From NCBI RefSeq assembly GCF_052324685.1, contig NW_027506985.1:62001-126000 (forward strand): a stretch of DNA of 64,000 nucleotides, in the 5' to 3' direction. This stretch comes from Brachyhypopomus gauderio. Its lineage: Eukaryota > Chordata > Actinopteri > Gymnotiformes > Hypopomidae. The position numbers and the translations under genes are program-made. This document shows positions 1-11,416 of the stretch, in pieces (within the stretch, counting starts at the first letter, position 1; every line of letters starts with the position of its first letter). The notes beneath the pieces were generated by a model. The model saw nothing but the letters and a program-made list of their open reading frames with translations. It did no database searches and was not told the DNA's origin.

Positions 1-45
1 CAGTTCCATCATTTAATAACTAAATTATAATGTTGACATAATAAC

Positions 46-112
46 TTAATAATATATAATAATAATAATAATAATAATATATAATAATAATATTAACAAC
101 ACATGTCCAGTT
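46..112. repeat. AT-rich (AAT)n microsatellite
   Basis: The window opens in an intron with a run of imperfect aat/ata triplets. It is simple sequence with no coding potential. Confidence 0.8.
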
Positions 113-272
113 GGGACTCTTGTATGTTCGTCCAAGCTATAGCTACACTTTATAACATAGAATCAATCTCCATGCATTATGGACTTAACTATTTGAATTT
201 GTGGGATTTTACTTGATTTGAAAATATCATACTGATTGTGGGTATATTCATCTTATCCGTATTCCTCCTCAG

Positions 273-1703
273 AGGTCCATGAGTATGCCAGAGAAATTGG
301 CATTGACCCTGATGGGGAGCCAGAGCTGCTGTGGCTGGCCAGAGAGGGGATTGTAGCCCCACTACCTCCTGATTGGAAACCCTGGTAGGACAAACTCATT
401 CTCATACAGTCACCCAGTTTTCTTATCCTTACACACAGAGCAGTGAGCGTTGGTGTGAGCGTTGGTTCCTTTTAGTAAAATCCAAGCATACTCTAATGTG
501 CCCTTAATTGAGGAATGGCTTCCATTCCAAGAACTCTACGTATCATTCATGCTGTCTCATTCATTCAGGCTCTTGATTACCTGACGTACCAAGGCCCTTT
601 GTCCCCTGTAACTCAGTTATAATTTTAAGTACCATTTATAGAAGTAGGATGCATCAGGACTTTATTGTGAGTGTCATAATGTCACACGGACTCTCTGGAA
701 GCTTGCAAGAAGTGGGCATTGAATCACTTATGACCTAGGTGATTAGATGAGCAAATTAGAAAGCCCAACTTTTTTTTAAAGACCTTGGAACTGCAAGTCT
801 GGAGAAGACTGAATATTTTGACTGGGAAGTAAGACTGGGCAAGAGAAAATATAACAGACAGAGGAGGATTTTTGAAGTTGGAGAGTATGATGTGACATGA
901 AAGATCAGACACAATTTAACATATTAAATCATTTTTGGATTCTGTATTCAAATGGTTTGGGGGGAAGTATGTTATAACCTTATTGTCAGGTGTAACAGTG
1001 GTGTCTTTATATGAGTCAGTACCTTCATACATAAAACACATAAAGACAAGATCCAGGGGATATTTAATGTTAGTTGTCCCCGAAACTAACAATTGCAAAG
1101 TATAAAATTAATATTTCATCACTCTATGCAGCAGATTTGCTTGTAGACTTGGCCTTCTGGCACTATTAATCTGAGCAATGAGACCCAGAGCACCACTCAG
1201 TGTTTCAGATGTTGACATATTGACACCTTTGTGGACAGTCCTGTGCTGGAGAACCTAGGCTTGTCTACATGTCATGTGTTTTTATGTGTGTGTTTATCTA
1301 TGTGATGAGCTTGTCTCTCTTTCCTACTCTCCAGTCAGGATGTGACTGGAGAAGTATACTATTTCAACTTCTCCACGGGCCAGTCCACCTGGGACCACCC
1401 CTGTGATGAGCACTACCGCCAACTAGTGGCCCAGGAGCGGGAGTGTGCTCAGCCATGCCACGGCCATGCCATGGATGAAGAGGAGGAGGATGAAGAGCCG
1501 AAGAAGGCGTCTGTCCATGAGGTGAAAACACCTGCTAGAATATAATGCTCTGATTTTTAGCTCACTGTCACCTTTGTAGTCTTTACACTGCAGTTGTTCA
1601 CACATTATGTTCCCAGCTTTTATACACATTTATACAGCGCCACTAACATCACTGTGTGTGCTCACGTGATCTTGGTGTTACTGTAGCACCTTGCTCTACC
1701 TGT

Positions 1704-1797
<94 letters not shown>

Positions 1798-2783
1798 TCT
1801 TGTGAATGTCTGTACATGCATGTTTATGCATGTGTGTTTGCATGTGTTGGTGTGTTTGTCTGTGTATGAGCAGGACAGTGAACTCAGGGTGGCAGAGGAG
1901 ACTGAGCTGGACGTGGACGAAGAAAAGAAAAAGAGAGAGAAGGAGTGTGTGTGTGTGTGTGAGTGTATGTGTGGTGAGTTGTCTGGTCTGTTGCAGGAGG
2001 TGAGGGAGGAGGTGCAGAGGGAGCACAGCAGGAAGCTGGAGCAGCTGTCGCAGGAGTACCAGGAGCAGCTCTTCACCCTCAGACATGAGCACCTGGAGGA
2101 GGTGCAGAGGGAGCACAGCAGGAAGCTGGAGCAGGTGTCGCAGGAGCACCAGGAGCAGCTCTTCACCCTCAGACAAAAGCACCTGGAGGAGGTGTGGCAG
2201 GGAGAATTCATTTACTCACAGCTCAGTGATCACCTGAGAGACCGAGCCAATGTGTGTTCATCACACGGTGTGTGTGCAGGAGAGCGTGGAGAGGGAGCGC
2301 TTGTTGAGGGCTCAACTGGAGGAGAGGGAGAGGATGCAGGCTTCGCACACGTCCCAGCTGGATCAGCTCAGACTACAGCTCGACTCTCAGCTCCAACACA
2401 CCCACAAAATACACATGCAGAAAGTAAGATCCCACACCCATACGATACTCACGTGCAAAAACGCCTCTTCTGCCGTACCCAGTCGGGTGTTTATGTGTAT
2501 AAAGACGGTGAGAGTTGTTTGTATTTGTTTGTTTTTCTTGTGTGTGTGTTTAGGCGTTAGAAGTGCAGAAGATGATTGAGCAACTGGACATGAAAACCAA
2601 AGAGCTCAAAACTCAGGAACTGCTACTCCAAACTCAGGTACTTTACCTGCGTTATTTGAGTGTGTGTGTGTGTGTGGGTGTGCTACTCCAAACTGAGATA
2701 CTTTACCTGCTTTATTTGAGTGTGTGTGTGTGTGTGTGTGTGGGTGTGCTACTCCAAACTTAGATACTTTACCTGCTTTATTT

Positions 2784-2818
<35 letters not shown>

Positions 2819-3334
2819 TGCAACACCAAGCTCAGGTACTTTACCTGCTTTATTTGAGTGTGTGGGTGTGTGTGCGCTACTCCAAACTCAGGTACTTTAG
2901 CTACTTTGAGTGTGTATGTGCAACTGGTACACTGAGCTCCATTGTATTAGGTGCCCGTATAGCTGTAGTTATAAGTTACTAATCATTCGTCAGTCAGTTC
3001 TTTGTGCTGAGAAGTTAACTGACTCAATGACCTGTTTTGAAGAAAAAAAATGAATAGGTCATGTCTGGAGTGTGTGTGTGCGTGTGCATGTGCGTGCATG
3101 CATGTGTGTGAATCTTCAGTCCAGTCACTCAGCTGCCTGATAAAATGATCTGTGTGTGTGTTTGTACTGTTGGTCTGTAGGCTGCAGATTTGAAGAAGAG
3201 GAGACAACAGCTGAGTGAGGAAGGAGATGAAGTTGAGAAGGGGATAGAGGTGAGTGTGTGTGACCAGGTGTGTGTGTGTGTGTGTGTGTGTGTGTTTCAT
3301 TGTGAACTGTTATGCTAGGTTGTGTGTGTCCCCC

Positions 3335-3405
<71 letters not shown>

Positions 3406-3659
3406 ATTGTGAACTGTTATGTTAGGTTGTGTGTTTGTGTGTCCCCCAGGCTCTCTCACGTGTCCTGAGAGAACGGGACAGTCTGCGTGCAGAGCTGGAC
3501 CAATTAAGAGATGAGAGGAGGAGAGAAAGGGAGGAGCTGGATAAAGAGAGAGAGGGAAGGAGGAGGGAGAGGGAGGAGAGCAAGAGGATGATGGAGGAGA
3601 GAGAAAAACTTCAGGCTAGATGTGATGAACTCCACAGAAGGCTCAGGTAATACACACAC

Positions 3660-3734
<75 letters not shown>

Positions 3735-3991
3735 ACACATTAGCTTTGACCAAGTCAGTACTGGTCTCTGGTGACACAAATGCAAGGTACACAGAGTGTG
3801 TACATGTACAGATCTGTGTTGGTGTGGAGGGCTCCCTCCAAGTGGAGGAAATGGAACCTCCTCTCTCCCCTGTGCCCACCTCCCACAACCTCCCGCAGCA
3901 TAGACAAGTATGTGGGTGTGGGTGGGTGTGGGTGGGGAGGGAGGCTGTCCGATTGTATGTATTTATCATATGTTTATATACTCGTTTGTAA

Positions 3992-4052
<61 letters not shown>

Positions 4053-5432
4053 GCTTGCAGGAGTATATTTCAGGTGAAGGTGTCCAGCAGAGAGCAAGAC
4101 AGTTCTTGGAGAAACAGACCAGCTGTCTGAGAGTGAGACAGGCGGCACTAAGGACGGCCCACCCCAGCCCGCAGAGGTCCGCTGCAGGAGGCTCTGCTCA
4201 GCCTCTCTGCCAGGTCCGTCAAGTCTAGTCAGTTTTATTTATAAAGCGCTTTTTACAAAACATGGTGTCACAAGCGCTTGGGTCCAGATCCCTATTGAAC
4301 AAGACAGGGGCAAGTGTGGCAGAGACAAACTCCCTATGCGGATTAGGAAGAAACCTTGGGAGGACCAAGACCCCAAAGGGAAGCCATGCTCAATTGGCCC
4401 AGCAACTTTAAGTTCATATTTATAGTCCTGTGTCTATCTGAGCAGTCACAGTCTCTCCAATATGGATGCTGGGCCTCAGGTAGGATGCTGGCCGTATTGG
4501 CACATGCATCCACGGCATCAGCACATCCACTGGCAACCCAGAGCATCTTCTAGCTCCTTTATGGAATTGTCTTTGTAGAAACATGTAGTCAAGATACAGA
4601 ATGCAGGTTAATATGTAAAATCAAATTAAACTTCCATATATATAGCACACGTGCCAGTGACTTAGCATGTGGCTCCAGCAGGCTTATCCCTAGCAGCATA
4701 ACTAAAGGGAGGGGCCTGGAGGTGACCACAGGCATGAGGGTACTGAGACATTACTCTGCCTTCGGCTGTAATCTTGTAGTTTTCGGATCTGAGCACAATC
4801 CTGTGCTTTGAGAGAGCAGCAGGTGAGATGATTATGGTATGCAGTGAGTTCACTCGGATATTGTGGAGGACTATTTAATGCTTTATAGGCCAACAGAAGA
4901 ATTTTAAAATCAGTTTGATATTTAAGCAGGAGCCAGTGCAATGCTGAGAGAGTAGGACTAATGTGATGCACTTCTCAAGGCCTAGTTAGGACTCTGGCTC
5001 TTGGATTCAAGTTGGAATGCAGCAAGTTGGACTTTCTTTAGGGACTGTTTAGAGCATCCAATTAAAAGTAGTCCAATCTTGATGAGATTGTGGACCAGTT
5101 TCTCTGCGTCTGATACCGAACGTACATGTCTCAGCTTGGCAATATTACATGAAGGTGCAAAGGCAGCATTAGTGACATTGCATATGTGTGTGTCAAATGA
5201 AAGATCCTAATCACTAGTGACGCCTAAACTTTTAGCAGGAAATTCAGGTGTTACTGAAAAGCCATCTAGTGTAATAAGAAGATCAGACCCATTGCTTCTA
5301 GCACCCTTGGATCCAAGAAGTAACACCTCAGTCTTATTAGAATTTAGAAGAAGAGAATTAGACGCCATCCAGTTCTTTATTTCTTGGATGCAGTTCTCAG
5401 TTTTGGTAGTAGTGTTGACATCATCCAAATTA

Positions 5433-5512
<80 letters not shown>

Positions 5513-5521
5513 CTGAGTCAG

Positions 5522-5559
<38 letters not shown>

Positions 5560-7609
5560 CAGAGTATCATCTGCATAGCAATGGAAGCTAATACCATGCC
5601 TACAAATGCTTGCTAGCCTATATAATGAGAATAACATGGGACCCAATACAGATCCTTATGAGCATTCATTATTTTCAAGTACAAATTTGTAACGATCGGT
5701 CAGGTAGGATTTGAACCAGGAGAGTGATTGACCTTTTATCTGAGAATATTAAGAGATCGTTAACTACTTTAGACGGTTTCAGTGCCGTGGTGGGTCTAAG
5801 CACGTTAGGTCTTGCAGTGCCTACAGCCATGTAGCCAGGTCAGATGGGAGAGAGTAGGAAGCATGAGTATAGCTCCTCTTAGATGTTCTGCTCCCCTGTG
5901 CTGTAGGAGGTGAGTGAGCTGGAGAAGCTGAGGGAGAGGGTCCAGAAGGGCCACGCGATCCTGAGAAAGAAGGAGGAGAGACTCGGCCAGCTGGAGACGT
6001 CACTGGCAGAGGAGGTAACACACACATACACACACACGTATGCCTGCACCCACACACTTACGTACAAACCCACATTAATACCTACCTGGGCTTTACAATG
6101 TTTTACTGTCTCAGCTGTCATGTGATGAAGGCGAGCGGCTCGTGGGAGATCGGAGAGTCTCTGATGTCACAGAGTCAGAGACGAGCGGTGTGTGTGGCCA
6201 AGAGGAGACGAGTGAGACACACACTCCATGTGCATGCACAACACACACACACGGGCAGACATTTTGAGAAGGCACTAATTTTGGTTTTCACAAAGTTTAC
6301 TACCACAGTTTTTTTTTTATGGTGGCAAGGAAGCAAACTGTGAAAACTAAAAATATGCCCATAACTGTAAACAGCTCTAGAGTCCACTCTGGTCTTGTTG
6401 GTTCATAGTTATCTGATGTTTTTATTTCTCTAGCAGTAATACACCCAAACTCTGGTCTTCCTCTCTGCTACTCCCACTCTCTGTTTCAGCACATGCAAGG
6501 CCAGTGAAAGTGCAGCAGTTAGCAGAGTCCCTGCAGCAGATCTCTGGCCAGCTGAACACAGTGCTGGGTGAACTGGAATCTTTCACTGGGAGGAGCGTCC
6601 AGCCCCTCCCTCAGCCACCTCCGTCCTCCTCCTTCCCTCCTGCCCCGTCCTGGGCATGGACACCAAGCCCCGCCTCCTCTTCAGTGGCTCAGAACAGCTT
6701 CTTACACTCCACCATTAATGGTCAGTGTTGGGAACGTTACTTTAAAAAAGTAATTAGTTATAGTTACTCACTACTTGTTCAAAAAAGTAACTGAGTTAGT
6801 AACTGAATTACTCTATAATAAAAGTAACTCGTTACCAGGGAAAGTAACTATTTGCATTACAGTTAAAAAAAAGTTATATGCCAATGAATAAGGATTTTTT
6901 GAAAAAGCAGTTTTCACATTGATTTTCTGTGCTAGGATAATGCCGATCTTTTCCAGTGTAAGGGTGGTGCAGTGTAGAGACCTGCTGTGTCAAATTGGCT
7001 TCAGAAATCTAAACCGCACTACCTGTATTAAGACTGCTCTGATTTTAGGAGTTTCCATGGATACCAGTGCCCGCTATCCCATGAGGGCTACCAGAGCATA
7101 TAGTGGATACACTCCAGCAAGGTGACTACACACACTTGCACACCTGTGCAGGCTCGGTCACAATCTCTCACTCTCACTCTCGCTCACAGGATCAGTGCTG
7201 CTGTTGATTTTGAAAGGAAAATTGATGAACTCATACAGTGCTTTTCCATTATGTGTGTGCGTGTGTGTGTGTATGTGTGTGTGTAGTCTCTCCTCTGAGC
7301 TAGATGGCCAGAGGCTGCAGAGACTGATCGACGACAACAAAAGGTGGCTGGAATCACGACGCAAAGACCCAAATGTGTATCCTTTCACAATCTCTCTCCC
7401 CCTCAGCTTATACACATGTACGTATCACACACAAACCAGTACGGGAACAGAATGCATCATATTTTCACACACACTCTCTTGCACCCTTGTGTTCTCCTGA
7501 ACCTCTGCCCAGGCCTCTCTTCACACGCTACCCAGCTGCCCCGCACACCAATGGGCTGGTCCAGCTCAGCCTGGACAAGAAGAATCAGATCAAGGTCTAC
7601 CATTACTGA
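273..7609 (+). CDS. cep164: cep164, centrosomal protein 164 (3' part; 5' exons lie before the window)
   Basis: CEP164 is a distal-appendage protein of the mother centriole, needed for vesicle docking and TTBK2 recruitment when a primary cilium forms. Exons read in phase: 273-384, 1335-1521, about 1874-2191, 2280-2423, 2554-2637, 3181-3249, 3450-3646, 4054-4213, 5907-6014, 6115-6211, 6490-6720, 7049-7121, 7287-7376 and 7513-7609 (TGA). The first two encode the N-terminal helix and WW domain ([22 protein letters not shown]). Exons from 1874 to 6211 encode a Glu/Arg-rich coiled coil. The C-terminus ([18 protein letters not shown], then PLFTRYP and ending QIKVYHY) matches the conserved CEP164 tail. 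The visible part is only about 650 residues, against about 1460 for the whole human protein. The segment between the WW exon and the coiled coil is very short, so exons are missing, lost or not recognised. The 1874-2191 block has no usable donor at the expected place (see findings). Confidence 0.9.
1705..1796. repeat. (CA)n microsatellite in cep164 intron
   Basis: About 90 bp of almost pure CA repeat, with one CGCA interruption near 1731. It produces spurious His-Thr and Cys-Val reading frames on both strands. Confidence 0.95.
2011..2190 (+). repeat. Two tandem copies of a 90-bp coding unit in cep164
   Basis: Two copies of a 90-bp (30-residue) unit beginning ggtgcagagg at 2011 and 2101. They encode near-identical coiled-coil segments of the form [12 protein letters not shown](L/V)SQE(Y/H)QEQL. 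The unit is a multiple of three, so the frame is kept. The copies differ at only a few bases, which suggests a recent in-frame duplication within the exon. Confidence 0.9.
2620..2910 (+). repeat. Five tandem copies of an exon end plus 5' splice site in cep164
   Basis: A unit containing the last bases of the exon ending at 2637 (ctactccaaactcag), its donor (gtactttacctgc), a ttatttgag block and a (TG)n tail is repeated five times. Copies 2 and 3 have lost the donor GT (gagata, tagata). Copies 4 and 5 near 2836 and 2892 keep CAG|GTACTT. The first copy is in frame with the coiled coil. Confidence 0.85.
3331..3405. repeat. (GT)n microsatellite in cep164 intron
   Basis: About 70 bp of nearly pure GT repeat. 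A shorter GT run lies just upstream at 3269-3296. The flanking sequence (tcattgtgaactgttatg, then ttaggttgtgtg and cccccag) occurs on both sides, so the array sits in a small local duplication. Confidence 0.9.
3652..3740. repeat. (CA)n microsatellite in cep164 intron
   Basis: About 85 bp of nearly pure CA repeat starting immediately after the donor at 3647. Confidence 0.95.
3995..4052. repeat. (CT)n tract forming the polypyrimidine tract of a cep164 acceptor
   Basis: About 58 bp of pure CT dinucleotides ending directly in the acceptor tag before the exon that starts at 4054. The microsatellite is therefore also the splice-site polypyrimidine tract. Confidence 0.9.
4220..5830 (-). mobile_element. 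5'-truncated L2/CR1-like LINE in cep164 intron
   Basis: Read on the minus strand this is the C-terminal part of a LINE reverse-transcriptase ORF, broken by stops and frameshifts. Recognisable blocks are [21 protein letters not shown] (5207-5428) and a short piece with [12 protein letters not shown] (4702-4971). The 3' end lies at 4220-4280, where the aagcgctttttac/ataaataaaa type of tail resembles the 3' end of the LINE at 40640-43398. It is a dead copy and contains the AT palindrome at 5434-5560. Confidence 0.8.
5434..5560. repeat. (AT)n palindrome around a 13-bp odd palindrome
   Basis: About 80 bp of (TA)n, then aactgagtcagtt (itself an odd palindrome), then about 38 bp of (TA)n. The whole block can fold into a long hairpin or cruciform. 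Confidence 0.85.
6723..6880. mobile_element. Fragment of a common fish repeat (hAT-type end)
   Basis: The block beginning cagtgttgggaacgttactt, followed by many AGTAACT/AGTTACT motifs, has the look of the widespread fish repeats with CAGTGTTGGG termini. It begins two bases after the end of the cep164 exon at 6720, so the exon's donor is GT followed by the repeat's CAGTG. Only one end was recognised. Confidence 0.6.
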
Positions 7610-8410
7610 AGAGGCACAACCCACTGATGTCCATGTATGTCCAGTGCAAACAAATCAATGGATAGACAGAATACAAACATGCCTATGGACATAAGAGAAC
7701 ACACATGAAATTGTCAAGAGACTTCTGTATAGTGTTATATAGAATGTATAACACTAATGAGATTAAGCACAGTCGTGTGCATCTACAGTGTACAGATACA
7801 GTGTTTAAAGTGTAGTATTCAACACATCTGTCCCCTTTAATCCCTTCATACCTTTGTATGTGTTGATGCCATTAAACAACTGCTGTACAAGTTCATATCC
7901 ACAACAGAAAAGCCTCATAAATCCTGATGACAGGATTATCTTGATCTAGATATTATAGTCCCTAATCTTAGTCTGAAGATGAGGATCACCAACAGAGGTT
8001 GTGTAAGCCATATGAAGGTTACAGCTTCCTAGGAGTGTTGTGCTTCACAAAACAACGTGTTTACAGATGTGACACTTGGGGACCAGACAGTGCTTAGCCT
8101 GTAAATCCTTTTCATGTAGATATGAAATTTTGCATTTATTTTTGTAAAACGAATAAATCTGTGGTGTTTTACATCAGTGTGGCTTGTGATGTTTGATGGT
8201 GTGTGTTTCACTTCTGTGCTTACAGTAAGATCAGGAATAGACCTTCTGTTCAGCAATAGCACTTCTACTGCACACCGATTCTGCAGCACATGCCCCACCG
8301 TGGATTCTTCTCAGCTCCACCACGAGTGCAGTCAGAAGAAAGCAGAACAATGACTTGCAGCAGAGAAAAAAACTGCCGTTTTTGCACATCACAGAAAAGT
8401 GAATAAAGTT
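7610..8410 (+). other. cep164 3' untranslated region and poly(A) signal
   Basis: Downstream of the TGA the sequence is AT-rich and non-coding. An AATAAA lies at 8402-8407 (gtgaataaagtttaatc) and is the best candidate poly(A) signal. The exact cleavage site cannot be set from sequence alone. Confidence 0.5.
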
Positions 8411-8989
8411 TAATCTGATTCTAGACCTGCTGTAATTGTTATTTTACCGATCTACAGGACATCCTGACACACACCCACTTGCGCTACTGAGAAAACATAC
8501 AAATGCTTTATTCAGTAATCTCAACCATCAGTTATTAAAAACACAACTTTTTTTTTTTTTTTTTTACATCTGTGCAAATTAGATTCCACCATGTTCACTA
8601 TCACAGAAGGACTAGTAAAGTGTCCTGGTGAACTAGAGTATTCACTCCTCAGTCAAACCCAAGAGGCCCCAAACCAACATGGAAGGGAGCAGATTGACTA
8701 ACACACGACTCGGGCCACGTAGGAAAAGAAACAACAAGTACAAAATGCATTGACGTTTGCATGGCAGGTTTGATTTTTCCTACGATTTTTCCTTCCCTCT
8801 AAAGAGGAGTCACCAACTGCATGAAGGGTCAATCACACCTGGTATTAACAATACATTTGGTGATTAGTGTGTTCACCAAATACAACTGTAAGCAGGGCCA
8901 CAAAACCCACCTCCAACATGTGTTCTGTGAATGCCTGATTGACTAGATCTAAAACGTTATCACTGTGAGCCTGCTTGAGCAGATCTGCA
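8411..8989. other. Intergenic, nothing recognised
   Basis: Contains a T17 run near 8549-8566. No exon, RNA gene or complete mobile element is recognised. Confidence 0.5.
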
Positions 8990-9520
8990 CCACTCTTGGG
9001 TAAAGGAGATGCCTGTGGTTCGAACATTATTAGAAGACCATACCATAAACTCTGCAATCTAGGTCTGTCCCCCTCACTGTGCTCATGGATCAAAGACTTT
9101 CTCACTAACAGACCACAAGTGGTGAGACTAGGGGACCACACATCATCTCAAATCATTTTAAACACTGGTACACCGCAGGGCTGTGTGCTCAGTCCAGACC
9201 TCTTCACACTTTTTATGATTGCAGCCCCATCCATGTCTTCAACACATTTGTGAAATATGTGATAGACAGTAGTGATAGACTGCATCTCTAACAACAATGA
9301 AGCTCAGTACAGAGAGGAGATTCAGCACCTGGCACGGTGGTGCTCAGACAACAACCTAGCTCTGAACACCACCAAAACTAAAGAGATCATCAGAGACTAT
9401 CGCACAGTTAAAAGAACTGCACATGCCCCTCTACTCATAGATGGAGATGAAGTGGAACGTGTGCACAGCATCAAATACCTCAGACTCCACATCACAGCTG
9501 ATCTCACCTGGACTCTAAAT
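8990..9520 (+). mobile_element. LINE reverse-transcriptase fragment
   Basis: The plus strand encodes pieces of a LINE RT domain: [20 protein letters not shown], then the conserved [11 protein letters not shown] block, then ARWCSDNNLALNTTKTKE and LHITADLTW. The frame is broken around 9250 and the FADD catalytic region is missing. It ends abruptly at about 9520, where another repeat has inserted. Confidence 0.85.
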
Positions 9521-9800
9521 ACCAGTGGGGAACCGTCAGGGCCCTCTACGCCCTCTCAGAGGGCCTAAAAATATTCTTAAAACATAAATATATATAATAT
9601 AATTTATCCAGTTTTATTTTATCTACTTACAGTTTGACAATCGACATCTAAACAATTACAAAAATATAAGCAAATAAATTATTCACCCGTGTCTATTCAA
9701 TCTGTGTTGGAAGGTGAGGGGTTAAGTGGAAGCCTGTGAGTCTGTGTCTCCCCCTATCAGCACTGTGATGCCCGCTGTTCGTTTACAGAGGGCCTGGCAG
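9521..9800. mobile_element. Short DNA-transposon-like insertion inside the LINE fragment
   Basis: The LINE ORF stops after its DLTWTLNT motif. The sequence then begins cagtggggaaccgtcagggc, followed by a ccctct...agaggg inverted pair. A second agagggcctgg block at 9786-9797 may be the other end. No target duplication could be fixed. Confidence 0.4.
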
Positions 9801-9889
9801 TTATAATTCAGCGCAATACCAGTTTCAAATGACAGTAAAATTGACCAATCATATCTTCCATCTTAGTGGGCGGGCTTAACTGTATGATA

Positions 9890-10018
9890 ATTTCCTGTAT
9901 GATAATTATGTATGTATGATATGTATGTATGATATGTATGTATGGTATCATATGTATCATATGTATGTATGGTATATCATATGTATGTATGGTATGTATG
10001 ATAATTAACTGTATGATA
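9890..10018. repeat. ATGTATG/ATGATA tandem repeat
   Basis: An irregular array of atgtatgt and atgataatt units that abuts the left inverted repeat of the Tc1-like element and seems to replace its outermost bases. Confidence 0.75.
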
Positions 10019-11201
10019 ATTTCTCCCACAGAAATCATGGAGGTGTCTGAAATTTGCACGTCCACTGTGAAAGACATGATCTAAAACAAATCCGGAAATC
10101 ACAATGTATGATTTTAAAATAATTTATTTGTGTGTTACTGCTGCAAATAAGTATTTGAACACCTGTGAAAATCAATGGTAATATTTGGTACAGTAGCCTT
10201 TGTTATTACAGAGGTCAAATGTTTCCTGCAGTTTTTCACCAGGTGTGCACACACTGCAGCAGGGATTTTGGCCCATTCCTCCACACAGATCTTCTCCAGA
10301 TCAGCCAGGTTTCTGGGCTGTCACTGAGAAACACGGAGTTTGAGTTTCCTCCAAAGATTTTCTATAAGGTTTAGGTCTGGAGACTGGCTAGGCCACTCCA
10401 GAACCTTCATATGCTTCTTACAGAGCCACTCCTTGGTTGTCTTGGCTGTGTGCTTTGGGTCATTGTCATGTTGAAAGACCCATTCACGACCCATCTTCAA
10501 TGCTTTTACTGAGGGAAGGAGGTTGTTCCCCCAAATCTCGCAAAACATGGCCCCAGTTATCCTCTCCTTAATACAGTGCAGTTGTCCTGTCCCATGTGCA
10601 CAAAAACACCCCCAAAGCATGATGCTTCCACCCCCATGATTCACAGTAGGAATGGTGTTTTTGGGATGGTATTCATCATTCTTCGTCCTCCAAACATGGC
10701 GAGTGGAATTAAGACCAAAAAGTTCTATTTAGGTCTCATCTGACCACAGAACTTTCTCCCATGACTTCTCTGGATCATTCAAATGGTCATGGACAAACTT
10801 AAGACAGGCCTGGACATGTCTTTGGACAGCTCGTTGGTCTTAGTCATGTTATTAGAGTCTTACTGATTGGGGTGGACAGGTGTCTTTATGCAGCTAACGA
10901 CCTCAAACAGGTGCCTCTAATTTAGAATAACTAATTTGGTTGGAGGTGGATCTTTTAGAGGTGAACTAACAGGTCATTGAGGGCCAGAATGTTTGATGAT
11001 TGGCAGGTGTTCAAACACTAACAGCTGTAATACACAAATAAATTATTTTAAAAATCATACATTGTGATTTCCGGATTTGTTTTAGATCATATCTTTCACA
11101 GTGGACGTGCACCTAAGATGAACATTTCAGACCCATCCGTGATTTCTGTGGGAGAACTTTCAAAGTCACAGTTCAAATACTTATTTTCCTCACTGTAAAT
11201 G
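10019..11201 (-). mobile_element. Tc1-like (DD34E) transposon, internally deleted
   Basis: Long inverted repeats frame the element. The left arm (from ttctcccacagaaatcatgg at 10020, then gcacgtccactgtgaaagac and atgatctaaaacaaatccgg) is the reverse complement of the right arm (about 11040-11165). The right end closes with cctcactgta near 11201, a usual Tc1-like terminus. The left terminus is truncated by the ATGTATG array. The transposase is coded on the minus strand and only its C-terminal half survives. Confidence 0.85.
10321..10644 (-). pseudogene. Tc1-like transposase, C-terminal half
   Basis: A 107-residue open frame carries GSIMLWGCF, the second catalytic Asp in [12 protein letters not shown], and the Glu in [13 protein letters not shown] with the family's 34-residue spacing. 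The N-terminal DNA-binding domain and the first catalytic Asp are absent from the frame, and decayed transposase-like sequence continues to about 10850. The enzyme must be inactive. It is a mobile-element relic, not a host gene. Confidence 0.85.
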
Positions 11202-11244
11202 GTGTCGCCCTTTAATAGGTATTTAAGATACAGGCATCATGCTA

Positions 11245-11388
11245 AAAATTTGAGGAAAAATGGAAACATTTGGAACTTTAATATGTTTAGCCTAAATAAT
11301 CTAAAAACATGATCTGAATATCATGTTTTTAGATTATTTAGGCTAAACATATTAAAGTTCCAAATGTTTCCATTTTTCCTCAAATTTT
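11245..11388. repeat. Perfect 69-bp inverted repeat with 6-nt loop
   Basis: Bases 11245-11313 and 11320-11388 are exact reverse complements, separated by ctgaat. The stem is AT-rich with no mismatch. It lies 28 bp before the klhl10-like exon. Confidence 0.95.
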
Positions 11389-11416
11389 CGTTTATAAAAC
11401 AATCCACTTTGCACAG

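Noticed and set aside
1696-2211. Minus-strand and plus-strand frames rich in Cys-Val or His-Thr
   Set aside because: Translations of the (CA)n/(GT)n tract and shadows of the cep164 coiled-coil exons.
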